A DNA stretch of 55,134 bases from Desulfosoma sp. (GCA_037481875.1 JBBFKY010000003.1:1-55134), one strand, 5' to 3'; positions 25,267-36,151 are shown, numbered from the stretch's first letter. Notes: generated by a model from the letters alone, not told the origin. A program made the numbers and translations.

Positions 25267-26010
25267 ATGGCCGTCACGGCGATCGTTCCGGCTCGTTACG
25301 CATCCAGTCGATTTCCCGGAAAACCCCTGGCCCTTATCCTGGGTAAGCCCATGATTCAGTGGGTGGTGGAAGGGCTCATGCAGTGCTCGGTTCTGGACCG
25401 TATTGCGGTAGCTTCAGACGATGAGCGCATTCTGAGCCTGGTGCGTTCCCTTGGAGTGGAAGCCGTACCGACGCGATCGGACCATCCCAGCGGAACGGAT
25501 CGGCTGGCCGAGGCGTCTCAAAAGCTCGCTCTTCCACCTACCGATTGGATCGTCAATGTGCAAGGGGACGAACCTGAAGTAGAGGCATCCATGGTGGAAA
25601 CTCTGGTGCGCACAGCCCTGGAAAACCCCGAGGCTTCCATGGCCACGTTAGCCTATGCCAGTGAAGACCCGCAAGCCTATCAGGATCCCAATGTGGTCAA
25701 GGTGGTGATGGATCGAAACGGTCGAGCCCTTTATTTTTCTCGAGCCCCTCTGCCTCATCGACGCGATGCCGGAGCGGCGCCCGTTCGATTTCACAAGCAC
25801 CTGGGTTTTTATGTCTATCGAGCCGACTTTCTGCGAATTTTCGCCGCCTTGCCCCCTACCCCTTTGGAAATGACAGAAAAGCTGGAACAACTGCGGGCTT
25901 TGGAACATGGGTATACCATTCACGTGGGCCTTTCGCCCAAGGACTCATGCGGCATCGATACACCGAACGATTTGCTTCGGCTCGAAACCCTGTGGCGGCA
26001 ACATGTATAG
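25267..26010 (+). CDS. kdsB: CMP-Kdo synthetase KdsB
   Basis: Activates Kdo with CTP for lipid A-core assembly. Start MAVTAIVPARYASSRFPGKPLALI follows GGGAGGG; the ATG 15 nt earlier contains that site. 247 residues with VASDDERIL, PTRSDHPSGTDRLAEA, WIVNVQGDEPEVEASMV, YFSRAPLPHRRDAG and LEMTEKLEQLRALEHGYTIHV, all family signatures. Kdo pathway partner kdsD is 6 kb downstream on the same strand, interrupted by carAB and purF. Confidence 0.97.
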   Translation: MAVTAIVPARYASSRFPGKPLALILGKPMIQWVVEGLMQCSVLDRIAVASDDERILSLVRSLGVEAVPTRSDHPSGTDRLAEASQKLALPPTDWIVNVQGDEPEVEASMVETLVRTALENPEASMATLAYASEDPQAYQDPNVVKVVMDRNGRALYFSRAPLPHRRDAGAAPVRFHKHLGFYVYRADFLRIFAALPPTPLEMTEKLEQLRALEHGYTIHVGLSPKDSCGIDTPNDLLRLETLWRQHV

Positions 26011-26449
26011 GAACTTGTCCGAGAATGGATTGTCTCCTGGAAGCACGGGCATCCCGCCCGCATAGGAAGCGGACCGGAAAGCATGGCCTGCGGTGCTGTT
26101 GCATGGGGCCGAATCCTGGAAAGACACGGCGGCGTGTGCACCCCGAAAACGTGTCCGCGGTGGCGTGGGGCGGACACATCGGTCCGCTTCTGCAGGGTTT
26201 TGTTGCCCTTTGAAGACGAAGATTCGGCATCGAGTGTCCAGCCGCCCGTTTGTCCCGAATGTATGCCTTGTCAGAGGAAATTTTCTCGATAGAATGACTC
26301 GATTTGGATAAGATGCGCCGTTTCTTGCGCTATTGCGTTATGAAATGTGACAGCCATGTCTCGGGCTTCACAGCAGGCTCGAAAAGCCGCTCAGCTTGGG
26401 GAGACCTATCCGGCCTCTTAGTTTTGCAAAACAGAAAGAGAAAAAATCC
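26011..26449. other. Spacer with REP palindrome before carA
   Basis: No gene. It contains a REP copy at 26167-26188 (GGGGCGGAC, loop, GTCCGC) and a second-family hairpin, CGGGCATCCCGCCCG (26044-26058). No clear promoter or terminator-type attenuator was found before carA. Confidence 0.65.
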
Positions 26450-27628
26450 ATGACCAAACCATGGCGAAGACCTTCAGCCCTTCTCGTTTTGGAAGACGGT
26501 ACCGTTTTTCGAGGCCGGGTGTTTGCTTGCGCACATCAAAAAAGGGTCCTCGGCGAGGTGGTTTTCAACACGGCCATGACCGGTTACCAGGAAGTCCTCA
26601 CCGATCCTTCTTACAAGGGCCAGATCGTCACCATGACCTACCCCTTGACCGGCACGTACGGCATCAATGACGAGGACATGGAATCGGCCCGCATTCAGGT
26701 GGAAGCTTTTCTGGTGAAGGAATACCAAGATTTTCCCAGCAACTGGCGAAGCCGACGATCCCTGGCCGAATTCCTGGAATCCCAGGGGGTTCTGGGCCTG
26801 GAAGGTATCGACACACGCCGACTCACCCGCCATATTCGTGTGGTGGGAGCCTTGCGCGGTATTATCGCCACAGATACAGACAATGTTCGTGAACTCCTGG
26901 ATGAGGTGCGGGCGTTCCCCGGTCTCGTAGGCGTGGACATGGTGCACAAGGTGAGCTGCTGCGCACCCTATCGCTGGGAAAAAGGCCCTCAACCCGACAC
27001 CGCCTGGAATGACCATCATCCTGGACTTCGAGTGGCGGCGCTGGATTTCGGTGTCAAATACAATATCTTGAGAAATCTCGAACGGTGCGGTTGCCAGGTG
27101 CTGGTTTTTCCGGCATCAACCCCTGCCGAGGAAATTCTGGCCATCGATCCTGACGGTATTTTTCTTTCCAACGGGCCTGGAGACCCCGCGGCCGTGACTT
27201 ATGGTATCGAAACCGTTCGAAGGCTTCTCGGACACAAACCCATCTTCGGTATCTGTCTGGGCCATCAGCTTCTGGGGTTGGCTCTGGGAGGGCGCACCTA
27301 CAAGCTCAAATTCGGCCATCGCGGTGCTAATCAGCCGGTCAAAGACCTGCGTACGGGTCGAGTGGAAGTGACAAGCCAAAACCACGGTTTCTGTGTGGAT
27401 TTGGAATCCATGAAACATGTGCCTGTGCGCCCCACTCACATCAATCTGAACGACAACACTCTGGAAGGCATGGAACATCTGGAAATCCCCGCTTACAGCG
27501 TTCAGTATCATCCGGAAGCCGCACCCGGTCCCCATGACGCCACCTATCTCTTTGACCGCTTCGTGGAGCTCATGCGCCGCTACAAAGGGGTTCCCTCGTC
27601 CAAGAATGCTCAACGTTCCCGTTCCTAA
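26450..27628 (+). CDS. carA: Carbamoyl-phosphate synthase small (glutaminase) chain
   Basis: Supplies ammonia from glutamine to CarB for pyrimidine and arginine synthesis. 392 residues from MTKPWRRPSALLVLEDG. N-terminal CPSase domain has NTAMTGYQEVLTDPSYKGQIVTMTYPLTGTYG. The class I amidotransferase has LSNGPGDP, nucleophile GICLGHQLLGLALGG and VQYHPEAAPGPHD for the His-Glu pair. It is followed after 30 bp by carB and then purF, so pyrimidine and purine entry steps are probably co-transcribed. Confidence 0.98.
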   Translation: MTKPWRRPSALLVLEDGTVFRGRVFACAHQKRVLGEVVFNTAMTGYQEVLTDPSYKGQIVTMTYPLTGTYGINDEDMESARIQVEAFLVKEYQDFPSNWRSRRSLAEFLESQGVLGLEGIDTRRLTRHIRVVGALRGIIATDTDNVRELLDEVRAFPGLVGVDMVHKVSCCAPYRWEKGPQPDTAWNDHHPGLRVAALDFGVKYNILRNLERCGCQVLVFPASTPAEEILAIDPDGIFLSNGPGDPAAVTYGIETVRRLLGHKPIFGICLGHQLLGLALGGRTYKLKFGHRGANQPVKDLRTGRVEVTSQNHGFCVDLESMKHVPVRPTHINLNDNTLEGMEHLEIPAYSVQYHPEAAPGPHDATYLFDRFVELMRRYKGVPSSKNAQRSRS

Positions 27629-27658
27629 ACCCAGCCCGTGTGACGGAGCTTCTCAGCC

Positions 27659-30600
27659 ATGCCCAAAAGGACCGACATTCATAAGGTTCTCATCATAGGA
27701 TCAGGCCCCATCATCATCAGCCAAGCCTGCGAATTCGATTATTCAGGCACCCAGGCCTGCAAGGCCTTGCGTGAAGAGGGCTACCAGGTGGTGTTGGTCA
27801 ACAGTAATCCCGCCACCATCATGACCGATCCCGATATGGCGGACCGCACCTACATTGAACCCATCACGCCGGAAGCCGTAGCCAAGATCATCGCCAAAGA
27901 ACGTCCCGACGCTCTGCTGCCTACCCTGGGGGGTCAGACGGCACTCAACACCGCGGTACGTGTGGCGGAAATGGGTGTTTTGGAACGTTTTGGTGTGGAA
28001 ATGCTCGGTGCTCGTGTGGATGTGATCAAAAAAGCCGAAGACCGCCAACTTTTTCGGGATGCCATGACCCGCATCGGGTTGCGTGTTCCCCGTAGCGGCA
28101 TTGCTTATTCGGAAAAGGATGTGCTGGAAATCGCCGATATGGTCGGTTTTCCCGTCATCGTGCGACCGGCTTTTACTTTGGGGGGAACCGGAGGCGGCGT
28201 CGCATACAACCGAGAAGAACTCATGGAACTGGCTCGAGCGGGCCTGGATGCCAGCCTCATTCACCAGGTGATGCTGGAAGAATCGGTGCTCGGATGGAAG
28301 GAATTTGAGCTGGAAGTCATGCGCGATCCCATGGACAACGTGGTGGTGATCTGTTCCATAGAAAACATGGACCCCATGGGCGTCCACACGGGGGATTCCA
28401 TCACGGTGGCTCCGGCTCAAACCCTTACCGACCGCGAATACCAAAAGATGCGCGATGCGGCCGTTGCCATTCTTCGAGAAATCGGTGTGGAAACCGGGGG
28501 ATCCAATGTTCAATTCGCCATCAATCCCAAAGACGGGGACATGGTGGTCATTGAAATGAACCCTCGAGTGTCCCGATCTTCCGCTTTGGCTTCCAAAGCC
28601 ACGGGGTTTCCCATTGCCAAGATCGCCGCCAAACTTGCCGTAGGCTATTCCCTGGACGAATTGGCCAACGATATCACTCGAGAAACCAGAGCTTCCTTTG
28701 AACCCACCATCGACTATGTGGTGGTGAAAATTCCTCGGTTCACCTTTGAAAAATTTCCAGAAACCGAAGACATTCTCACCACGTCCATGAAATCCGTGGG
28801 AGAAACCATGGCCATTGGACGAACGTTCAAGGAAGCTTTGCAAAAGGCCGTACGATCCTTGGAAATCGGCCGATACGGCTTTGGAAAGCCGTCGGCTGAA
28901 AACGATTCGCAACGTGGCGACGCGTTGCGTCAGTTGCTCAGACGTCCCAATTCCCAGAGGCTTTTTCAAATTGCGGAAGCCTTTCACCTGGGTTTTTCCG
29001 TGGATGAAGTGTCCGCACTGACGGCCATCGACCCTTGGTTTCTGGAACACATTCGAGAGATCGTGGACATGGAAGGTGTTCTCAGGTCGGAAAACCTCAC
29101 GGCCGATGCGGAAGGTCTGCGGCTGGTCAAGAGCTGGGGCTTTTCCGATTGCCGAATCGCGGAATTGCTGGGAACGGATGAAGAAACCGTCTGGAAGCAG
29201 CGCCATAACCTTGGGGTCCGCCCCGTTTACAAGCTTGTGGATACCTGTGCCGCCGAATTTGAAGCCTACACGCCCTATTTTTATTCTACGTACGAGGAAG
29301 AAGACGAATCACGACCTTCGCCGCACCGAAAGGTCATGATTCTCGGAGGCGGCCCCAACCGTATCGGTCAAGGCATTGAATTCGACTACTGTTGCGTGCA
29401 TGCCGCCTTTGCGGTCAAGGAATTGGGAATGGAATCCATCATGGTCAATTCCAACCCGGAAACCGTTTCCACGGACTATGACACGTCGGACAAGCTCTAT
29501 TTTGAACCTCTGACTCGAGAAGATGTGCTGCACATTGTGGAAACGGAAAAGCCTCACGGTCTCATCGTCCAGTTCGGCGGTCAAACCCCTCTCAACTTGG
29601 CGGTGCCTTTGGAAAAGGCCGGAGCCCCCATTATTGGAACATCACCGAACGCCATTGATCTTGCGGAAGATCGCAAGCGCTTTCAACACCTGCTTCACAG
29701 CCTGGGTTTAAAACAGCCGGACAATGCGACGGCGCTCACGGTCCATGAGGCGGTGGAGGCGGCTCGGCGCATCGGTTACCCCGTGGTGGTTCGGCCTTCC
29801 TATGTGCTGGGCGGACGAGCTATGGAAATCGTTTACAATGAAGCCTCTTTACGCCGTTTTGTGGAAGTGGCGGCGGCGGTGTCTCCGGGACATCCCATAC
29901 TGATCGACAGGTTTTTGGAAGATGCTGTGGAATTGGATGTGGATGCCGTCTGTGACGGCGACATTACCCTAATCGGCGGGATCATGGAACATATCGAAGC
30001 GGCCGGTATTCACTCGGGAGACAGCGCCTGTGTGCTGCCCCCCGTGAACCTCTCTCGAGAACTTCAGGAAGAAGTCAAGCGTCAGACTCGACTTCTGGCC
30101 CACGGGCTCGGAGTGATCGGGCTGATGAATGTGCAATTCGCGGTACAGCATGACACCGTTTACGTGCTGGAAGTGAACCCTCGAGCTTCGCGAACCGTGC
30201 CGTTTGTCAGCAAAGCCACCGGTGTGCCTTTGGCCAAGATCGCCACCAAGGTCATGCTAGGGCATAAACTCCGGGACTTAGGCTTTGACCGAGAAAGAGA
30301 GCCGCGTCATGTGTCGGTAAAAGAATCCGTTTTCCCCTTTTCTCGGTTTCCCGGGGTAGATATCCTTTTAGGCCCCGAGATGAAATCCACGGGAGAAGTC
30401 ATGGGAATCGACAGCAACTTCGGGCTGGCTTTTGCCAAGGCTCAGATGGCGGCCGGCTACACCCTTCCTCTTTCCGGAACCGTTTTTGTCAGTGTCCACG
30501 ATAAGGACAAAGAGGCCTTCCTGCCCATCGCTCGCAGCTTTCACGACATGGGCTTTTCGCTGATCGCCACCTCGGGCACGCAGGCCTTTCTCACGGCACA

Positions 30601-30889
30601 CGGCGTCCCCGCCAAGAAAGTGCATAAGCTTACTGAAGGGCGTCCTCATGTGCTGGACTATATCAAGAACAAAGAGGTGCACCTTGTGATCAATACAAGT
30701 TTCGGCCCCAAAACTTATTCCGATGCGTACCATATTCGACGTGCCACTATTTTTTACAACCTTCCCTACGCGACGACCCTGGCAGGAGCCAAGGCTATGG
30801 CACAGGCGGTTGCCGCATTGCGTCAGGGTGACTGGAACGTGCAATCCCTTCAGGATTACCTGGAAGCCATGAAGGCCAACGGTGCATGA
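27659..30889 (+). CDS. carB: Carbamoyl-phosphate synthase large chain
   Basis: 1076-residue synthetase with two homologous ATP-grasp halves. The first runs from [22 protein letters not shown] through [16 protein letters not shown] and [34 protein letters not shown]. The second runs from [22 protein letters not shown] through [20 protein letters not shown] and [33 protein letters not shown]. The C-terminal methylglyoxal-synthase-like allosteric domain follows. The start codon is ATG and the length is standard. Confidence 0.99.
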   Translation: MPKRTDIHKVLIIGSGPIIISQACEFDYSGTQACKALREEGYQVVLVNSNPATIMTDPDMADRTYIEPITPEAVAKIIAKERPDALLPTLGGQTALNTAVRVAEMGVLERFGVEMLGARVDVIKKAEDRQLFRDAMTRIGLRVPRSGIAYSEKDVLEIADMVGFPVIVRPAFTLGGTGGGVAYNREELMELARAGLDASLIHQVMLEESVLGWKEFELEVMRDPMDNVVVICSIENMDPMGVHTGDSITVAPAQTLTDREYQKMRDAAVAILREIGVETGGSNVQFAINPKDGDMVVIEMNPRVSRSSALASKATGFPIAKIAAKLAVGYSLDELANDITRETRASFEPTIDYVVVKIPRFTFEKFPETEDILTTSMKSVGETMAIGRTFKEALQKAVRSLEIGRYGFGKPSAENDSQRGDALRQLLRRPNSQRLFQIAEAFHLGFSVDEVSALTAIDPWFLEHIREIVDMEGVLRSENLTADAEGLRLVKSWGFSDCRIAELLGTDEETVWKQRHNLGVRPVYKLVDTCAAEFEAYTPYFYSTYEEEDESRPSPHRKVMILGGGPNRIGQGIEFDYCCVHAAFAVKELGMESIMVNSNPETVSTDYDTSDKLYFEPLTREDVLHIVETEKPHGLIVQFGGQTPLNLAVPLEKAGAPIIGTSPNAIDLAEDRKRFQHLLHSLGLKQPDNATALTVHEAVEAARRIGYPVVVRPSYVLGGRAMEIVYNEASLRRFVEVAAAVSPGHPILIDRFLEDAVELDVDAVCDGDITLIGGIMEHIEAAGIHSGDSACVLPPVNLSRELQEEVKRQTRLLAHGLGVIGLMNVQFAVQHDTVYVLEVNPRASRTVPFVSKATGVPLAKIATKVMLGHKLRDLGFDREREPRHVSVKESVFPFSRFPGVDILLGPEMKSTGEVMGIDSNFGLAFAKAQMAAGYTLPLSGTVFVSVHDKDKEAFLPIARSFHDMGFSLIATSGTQAFLTAHGVPAKKVHKLTEGRPHVLDYIKNKEVHLVINTSFGPKTYSDAYHIRRATIFYNLPYATTLAGAKAMAQAVAALRQGDWNVQSLQDYLEAMKANGA

Positions 30890-30931
30890 AAGATCATGCG
30901 GGCGTCACGGGAACCCCAAGGACAAAAACAC

Positions 30932-32362
30932 ATGAACGCGGAAAGAATGCATTTACTCAGAAGGCCCTATGACCCTAGCCGCCGTGAAGAATGCGGCGTT
31001 TTCGGTGTGTTCGGCCATGAGGAAGCGGCCAAGTTGACCTACTTCGGCCTGTACGCTTTGCAGCACCGAGGTCAGGAAAGCGCCGGAATCACCTCATCCG
31101 ATGGCTGTCACATTTACGAATCCAAACATATGGGCTTGGTGTCCGAAGTTTTTAAAGAAGACACCCTCAAAAGCCTCAAGGGTCACCTGGCCATCGGCCA
31201 TGTGCGCTATTCCACCACGGGATCTTCTCGGCTGGCCAACGCACAACCTTTTGTGGTCCTGCATAAAAATGAATATTACGGTATCGCGCATAACGGGAAC
31301 CTGGTCAACGCAGCGCAACTTCGGCGTGAATTGGAACGGGAAGGGACTATCTTTCAGTCCACCATGGATACGGAAGTGATTGTCCATCTGATGGCTCGAA
31401 AGCTTCAAGACGGATTGGAAGAAGCCTTATCCCAGGCATTGGCCAAAGTGCTAGGGGCTTACTCCTTGGTGCTGTGCACGCGAAACACTCTGATCGGAGC
31501 GCGGGATCCTCGAGGGTTTCGGCCTTTGTGTTTGGGACAGTTGAACGGAAGCTATGTGTTGTCTTCGGAAACCTGCGCCTTGGACCTCATTGAAGCCACC
31601 TACATTCGTGATGTGGAACCTGGAGAAATCGTTATTATTGATCGAAACGGTCTGCGATCCTTCAAACCCTTTCCAGCGGCTCGAAGCGCCTACTGCATCT
31701 TTGAATTCATCTATTTCGCACGACCCGACAGCACCATTTTCGGCCAAAACGTCTACACCTGCCGCAAACGGCTGGGACATCTCATGGCCCAGGAAAACCG
31801 TATCGAAGCGGATTTCGTCATGCCGTTTCCCGACTCAGGCACCTACGCGGCTTTGGGATACTCCGAGGAATCCGGAATTCCTTTGGAAATGGGGGTCATT
31901 CGCAACCATTACGTGGGCCGCACCTTTATTCAACCTTCCCAGACCATGCGCGATTTCGGCGTCCGTGTCAAACTCAACCCGGTCCGCGAAATCCTTAAAG
32001 GCAAACGGGTCATTATCGTTGAAGATTCCATCATTCGAGGCACCACCACGCGTACCCGGATCAAGACTCTTCGAGAAGCCGGAGCCCGCGAGGTGCACAT
32101 GGTGGTCAGTTGCCCTCCGCATCGACACCCATGCCCGTACGGTATTGATTTCTCCACCAAAGGAGAGCTGATCGCCGCGCAACACAGCCTTGAAGATATT
32201 CGAACCTTCATTGGCTTGGATTCCCTGGCCTACCTTTCCCTCGAAGGGCTTCTCAAAGGGGCAGGAGCCTCCCTAGACGATCACCCATACTGTCTGGCGT
32301 GTTTCACAGGAAATTATCCCGTGGCATTTCAGGAAGAGGTGCGAAAGGACTGCTTTGAGTAG
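30932..32362 (+). CDS. purF: Amidophosphoribosyltransferase
   Basis: First committed step of purine synthesis: PRPP and glutamine to phosphoribosylamine. From MNAERMHLLRRPYDPSRREE a propeptide of about 21-23 residues precedes the catalytic cysteine in CGVFGVFGHEEAAKLTYFGLYALQHRGQESAGI, so self-processing is expected. The PRPP loop is VIIVEDSIIRGTTTRTRI, and cysteines in VSCPPH, HPYCLACF resemble the Fe-S-bearing B. subtilis-type enzyme. The ATG at 30932 has AAGGA 8-9 nt upstream; an in-frame ATG at 30896 is possible. 476 residues. Confidence 0.97.
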   Translation: MNAERMHLLRRPYDPSRREECGVFGVFGHEEAAKLTYFGLYALQHRGQESAGITSSDGCHIYESKHMGLVSEVFKEDTLKSLKGHLAIGHVRYSTTGSSRLANAQPFVVLHKNEYYGIAHNGNLVNAAQLRRELEREGTIFQSTMDTEVIVHLMARKLQDGLEEALSQALAKVLGAYSLVLCTRNTLIGARDPRGFRPLCLGQLNGSYVLSSETCALDLIEATYIRDVEPGEIVIIDRNGLRSFKPFPAARSAYCIFEFIYFARPDSTIFGQNVYTCRKRLGHLMAQENRIEADFVMPFPDSGTYAALGYSEESGIPLEMGVIRNHYVGRTFIQPSQTMRDFGVRVKLNPVREILKGKRVIIVEDSIIRGTTTRTRIKTLREAGAREVHMVVSCPPHRHPCPYGIDFSTKGELIAAQHSLEDIRTFIGLDSLAYLSLEGLLKGAGASLDDHPYCLACFTGNYPVAFQEEVRKDCFE

Positions 32363-33410
32363 AAGATCATCCCGCACAGTGTTATCGGCTTCTGAAACCA
32401 AGACCTTGAGGGATGCCCCAAGAGCCTTGAGTGCTCGAGATCTGGTGCGAATCGCCAAAGAGGTTTTGCACATTGAGGCTCAAGGGCTTTTGACCCTCAT
32501 GGAACATGTGGATGAAACCTTCGCGCAAGCCGTGGAATGGATCTACAACTCTTCCGGGCGTGTGATCGTGACCGGCGTCGGCAAATCGGGCATCGTGGGT
32601 CGAAAGATCGTGGCCACTTTGAGCAGCACCGGTACCCCGGCCCTTTTTTTGCACCCCGTAGAGGCCATGCATGGGGATTTGGGCATGGTCCGTTCCGAAG
32701 ACATTGTGCTGGCTCTATCCAACAGCGGCGAGACCGACGAAATTAACTTCATTCTGCCGAGTCTGCGGGCCATCGGCACCAAGATCGTGGCTTTTACGGG
32801 AAATCTGCAATCCACCCTGGCTCGTCACAGTGATTTGGCCATCTTTACGGGAGTGCCTCGAGAAGCCTGCCCGTTCGGGTTGGCTCCCACGGCCAGTTCC
32901 ACGGCCATGCTGGCCATGGGGGACGCTCTGGCGGTGGCTTTGATCAAAAAGCGGGATTTTACGGTGGTGGATTTTCGTCGCTATCATCCTGGAGGGCAGT
33001 TGGGGCAACGACTCCAAAGTCACGTGATGGAAGTTATGCGCCGTGGGGAGGCCATTCCCATGGTTTCCCCGGATTGCCCTCTGGTGGAAGCCGTTCGCGT
33101 GATGTCGCAAAAGGGCCTGGGGGCTACCCTGGTGGTAAGCCCGGACCAGAAACTCATGGGGATCGTCACAGACGGTGATCTTCGTAGAGCCTTGGAACGT
33201 TATTCTCTGATTACGGATTTGCGGGTTGATCAGGTCATGACGATCAATCCCAAGACTGTTGAACCGGACCGGAAAGTGGGAGAAGCCATCGAGATCATGG
33301 AGAAACATTTGGTCACGGTTCTTCCCGTGATCGATGCCGCCCACAGAATCGTCGGTATTTTGCACCTGCATGACCTTTTGGGAAAAGGGCAAGTCCGCTT
33401 TTCGCTTTAG
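32355..33410 (+). CDS. kdsD: Arabinose-5-phosphate isomerase KdsD
   Basis: Interconverts ribulose 5-phosphate and arabinose 5-phosphate for Kdo synthesis. 351 residues: SIS domain with GRVIVTGVGKSGIVGRKIVATLSSTGTPALFLHPVEAMHGDLGMV and LALSNSGETDEI, the family RRYHPGGQLGQRL segment, then two CBS domains (about 215-345). It begins with TTG, 8 bp inside the purF end; AAAGGA lies 5 nt before it, and no ATG/GTG fits better. The TTG start and overlap suggest low, purF-coupled translation. Confidence 0.95.
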   Translation: MSRRSSRTVLSASETKTLRDAPRALSARDLVRIAKEVLHIEAQGLLTLMEHVDETFAQAVEWIYNSSGRVIVTGVGKSGIVGRKIVATLSSTGTPALFLHPVEAMHGDLGMVRSEDIVLALSNSGETDEINFILPSLRAIGTKIVAFTGNLQSTLARHSDLAIFTGVPREACPFGLAPTASSTAMLAMGDALAVALIKKRDFTVVDFRRYHPGGQLGQRLQSHVMEVMRRGEAIPMVSPDCPLVEAVRVMSQKGLGATLVVSPDQKLMGIVTDGDLRRALERYSLITDLRVDQVMTINPKTVEPDRKVGEAIEIMEKHLVTVLPVIDAAHRIVGILHLHDLLGKGQVRFSL

Positions 33411-33419
33411 GAACTGAAG

Positions 33420-34325
33420 ATGAATAGTCTTTTAAGGGGTCTCTGGTGCCGCCTTTATATTCCCGAGGATCTGGATGCTATGGATTGGCGGGGTTTCATC
33501 GGGGCGACAGCCCCGTTTGTGGACGGCTGGGTGATCGATCCTCCTTTTTGGATCTTGCCCGAAGGCAGGGCGCATCTGCAACCCGAGGACCTGGAATCTA
33601 TCCCTGAAGTGGTCGCTCGACTTCCCGATTATCAGCCGGTTGCAATCCGCATCACGGGTCGAGACCGAGCGGAAACTTTCGACAATGTTCATCAGTTGGA
33701 ACAGAGACTGGAAAAAGATACCCGCTTTGCTCGCCTGCTTTGGCTGGACACGCCTTTGGTCTACCACGGCAATCGAGGTCTTCCGGCCCTTTACCAACAA
33801 TTGGGCGTCCTTTCTCATGGATCCTTTGTTTTGGAAAACGATCCCCATCATGTACGGCCTCTGAAGACCTGGGGAAGGCACGTGAACCTGCGCACCAGTG
33901 TGTTGAAACTTCTGGCCGCAAACCCTCGAATCCGAGGTCTCATTCATCACGGATCCCTTCAGCGGATGTTTAATTACGCCAGGGCTGTGGTGAAACGCCA
34001 GGACTTCGGCCTTATGGACGGGGAAGAACGTCCCTTTTTAGAATATCCCAGTACCACAGGTCTGGTGTCCGTCACAGCCAACGTGGTACCGCGGCTCTGG
34101 AAAAACCTTCTGAACCGTAAGACCCTGAGCCCTCGCCTGCAGGACACCCATGGGTACATAGCCCTGATGAAAGGGCTTTTGGAATTATTGGACGTTATGG
34201 AACCGGACATGCGGCGCACTGTGCCTTGGGCGCTGCATCACCTGGGGTTCCTTCATGAGGGTCCGAGCCTTTCCGAAGATCGTCAGCGACGACTCTCCGG
34301 ATTTCTTAAGCATGCAGGGGATTGA
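33420..34325 (+). CDS. DapA/NanA-like TIM-barrel protein lacking the Schiff-base lysine
   Basis: 301 residues with weak but consistent similarity to the dihydrodipicolinate synthase/N-acetylneuraminate lyase family. TPLVYHGNRGLPALYQQLG (residues 111-129) aligns with the YYN-KPTQEGLY region, LLAANPRIRGLIHHGSLQRM (164-183) with the strand that normally carries GIKE, and STTGLVSVTANVVPRLW (211-227) with GVISVTANVAP. At the position of the essential lysine the sequence reads LIHHG, so the classic Schiff-base chemistry is unavailable. The stop codon overlaps the ATG of the M48-TPR gene (TGATG). Probably a pseudoenzyme or a changed activity. Confidence 0.7.
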   Translation: MNSLLRGLWCRLYIPEDLDAMDWRGFIGATAPFVDGWVIDPPFWILPEGRAHLQPEDLESIPEVVARLPDYQPVAIRITGRDRAETFDNVHQLEQRLEKDTRFARLLWLDTPLVYHGNRGLPALYQQLGVLSHGSFVLENDPHHVRPLKTWGRHVNLRTSVLKLLAANPRIRGLIHHGSLQRMFNYARAVVKRQDFGLMDGEERPFLEYPSTTGLVSVTANVVPRLWKNLLNRKTLSPRLQDTHGYIALMKGLLELLDVMEPDMRRTVPWALHHLGFLHEGPSLSEDRQRRLSGFLKHAGD

Positions 34326-36151
34326 TGTACGGCCAAATTCTTACCTTCATTGTCGCCCTCGCTCTCTTTTCCATTCACGAACCGGGCAACGAAACCCTTC
34401 GTCCACCTGTGAAAACCCTATCTATGATCTTTGCCGTCTTTGGCATGTTTTTTCTCCTGTGCGCATGGCTTTTCAGCCGTCTGCATGCGAGCTTAAAGAG
34501 AGGGGCATCCCCGGAATGGGTTTCGGCTCGCTTTCATAAGCTCCAAAGTCACTTGACCATTTTGGCTTTGGGGTTTCTTGCCGTTCATGTTTTTGTGTTC
34601 AACATCAAAGACTTTTTTCAATGGATTCCAGGCTTCACCCGTTCTTCCACCCTTTCCGGTCTGGTAGGCCTGGCCGTGTATTTCCTGCATTTGGCCGCCA
34701 TCTGGTTTTGGGCGCATCCTCTGTATCGTCGTCTTACCGGTTCCATGTCCGGCCGGTGGCTTTATATACGAGGTCACTTCGGCTTCTATACGGCTCTTTT
34801 GTTTCCATGGTTCTTTATCGCTCTTATGCTGGATACGCTCCAGTGGGTGCCCCTTCCGGGCTTTCTTCGTTCGGAACCGGGGCATATCGTCCTCTTCGGG
34901 AGTGTTTTTACGCTGTTCCTGTGCCTCGCTCCACCTGTCATCGTAAAGTTTTGGCGCTGCCAACCCATACCTGCGTCTCCTCTACGAGATCGTCTGGAAG
35001 CCTTTTGTCGATCCCGGAATTTTCGGCTGGGTGATTTTCTTCTCTGGCCTTTGTACGGAGGAGATCATCTTTCCGCGGCGGTGCTCGGCATTTTACCCCG
35101 ATTTCGATACATCCTCGTGACGCGAAGCCTTTTGAACCTGCTCAACGAACGGGAACTTCAAGCCGTTGTGGCCCATGAAATGGGTCATGTGAAAAGATTT
35201 CACGCCCTTTTCTATCTGAGCTTGTTTCTCGCCTACGCCGTCGTCTCCTACGCCTTTCATGACATTGTGCTTCTCATGATCCTTCGAGAAAAATGGGCTC
35301 TTCACTGGGCGCTTTCCACCGAGACTTTTCATCGAAACCTTTTCAGTGTGGTCTACAGTATTCCGGTCTTGGCCCTGCTTGTGGTCTATTTTCGGTATCT
35401 GTTCGGCTATTTCATGCGCAACTGTGAACGCCAGGCCGATCTGTTTGCCTTGAAAACCCTTGGGGATCCGTATCCTTTGGTTTCATCCCTTCAAAAAATC
35501 GCCCTCCACAGCGGCCATATCGAAGACGTTCCCAGCTGGCATCATTACAGCATTCGTCAACGGATGCTTATGCTGCTGGCAGCCGCCAAGAATCCGGAAC
35601 TGATTGCAGCCCATGACCGTAAGCTGCTGCGTTCCGCCGCCATTTTCTTTCTAGCTCTGGCCTTCCTGATCCATGGAGCGTTGCAGTTTCGCGATTCCAA
35701 CAAGGCACAGGCTTGGCGTCAGGAAATTCAGCTTCATATTCTAGAATCCCAACTCCAACTGGATGAAAAAAAGCCGGAACTTTACATGGCTTACAGCGGC
35801 ATCCTCATCCAACGTCAGCGGTACCACGAAGCTCAACTGATTCTGGAAAAGGGTCTCAAGCTGGCTCCTTCTCACCCCGGCCTTCAAAACAATTTGGCAT
35901 GGCTGTACGCCACAGCCCCTCCACCCTTGCGCCATCCCCAAAGGGCTCTGGAATTGGCCTTGAAAGCCGCCGCGCAGCATCCGGACCCTTCGGTGTTGGA
36001 CACTTTGGCCGAAGCCTATTACGTCAACGGGCGCTATGAAGAGGCTTTGGCAGCCATTCGAAAAGCCATTAGACAGAAACCGGAAAATTTGCCTTATTTT
36101 CTGAGCCAGGAAAAAAAGTTTCGGGAAGCTTTGGAAAAGAACTCGCCGTGA
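34325..36151 (+). CDS. Integral-membrane M48 zinc peptidase with TPR domain
   Basis: 608 residues. Several N-terminal membrane helices (about 3-20, 32-51, 76-95, 108-131, 153-170, 187-206) precede the M48 catalytic core. The core has H284-E-M-G-H288 in LQAVVAHEMGHVKRFHALFY, further helices and the third zinc ligand E368 in NCERQADLFALK, as in HtpX/Ste24-type proteases. Another helix (about 432-448) leads to a C-terminal region with three TPR-like units (about 485-600: ILIQRQRYHEAQLILEKGLKLAPSHPGLQNNLAWLY, AEAYYVNGRYEEALAAIRKAI). The TPRs probably recruit substrates. Translationally coupled to the DapA-like gene. Confidence 0.86.
   Translation: MYGQILTFIVALALFSIHEPGNETLRPPVKTLSMIFAVFGMFFLLCAWLFSRLHASLKRGASPEWVSARFHKLQSHLTILALGFLAVHVFVFNIKDFFQWIPGFTRSSTLSGLVGLAVYFLHLAAIWFWAHPLYRRLTGSMSGRWLYIRGHFGFYTALLFPWFFIALMLDTLQWVPLPGFLRSEPGHIVLFGSVFTLFLCLAPPVIVKFWRCQPIPASPLRDRLEAFCRSRNFRLGDFLLWPLYGGDHLSAAVLGILPRFRYILVTRSLLNLLNERELQAVVAHEMGHVKRFHALFYLSLFLAYAVVSYAFHDIVLLMILREKWALHWALSTETFHRNLFSVVYSIPVLALLVVYFRYLFGYFMRNCERQADLFALKTLGDPYPLVSSLQKIALHSGHIEDVPSWHHYSIRQRMLMLLAAAKNPELIAAHDRKLLRSAAIFFLALAFLIHGALQFRDSNKAQAWRQEIQLHILESQLQLDEKKPELYMAYSGILIQRQRYHEAQLILEKGLKLAPSHPGLQNNLAWLYATAPPPLRHPQRALELALKAAAQHPDPSVLDTLAEAYYVNGRYEEALAAIRKAIRQKPENLPYFLSQEKKFREALEKNSP

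Noticed and set aside
27743-29206. 487-codon open frame on the minus strand opposite carB
   Set aside because: It lies wholly antisense to the unmistakable carB coding sequence and shows no domain; long antisense frames are expected in GC-rich genes.
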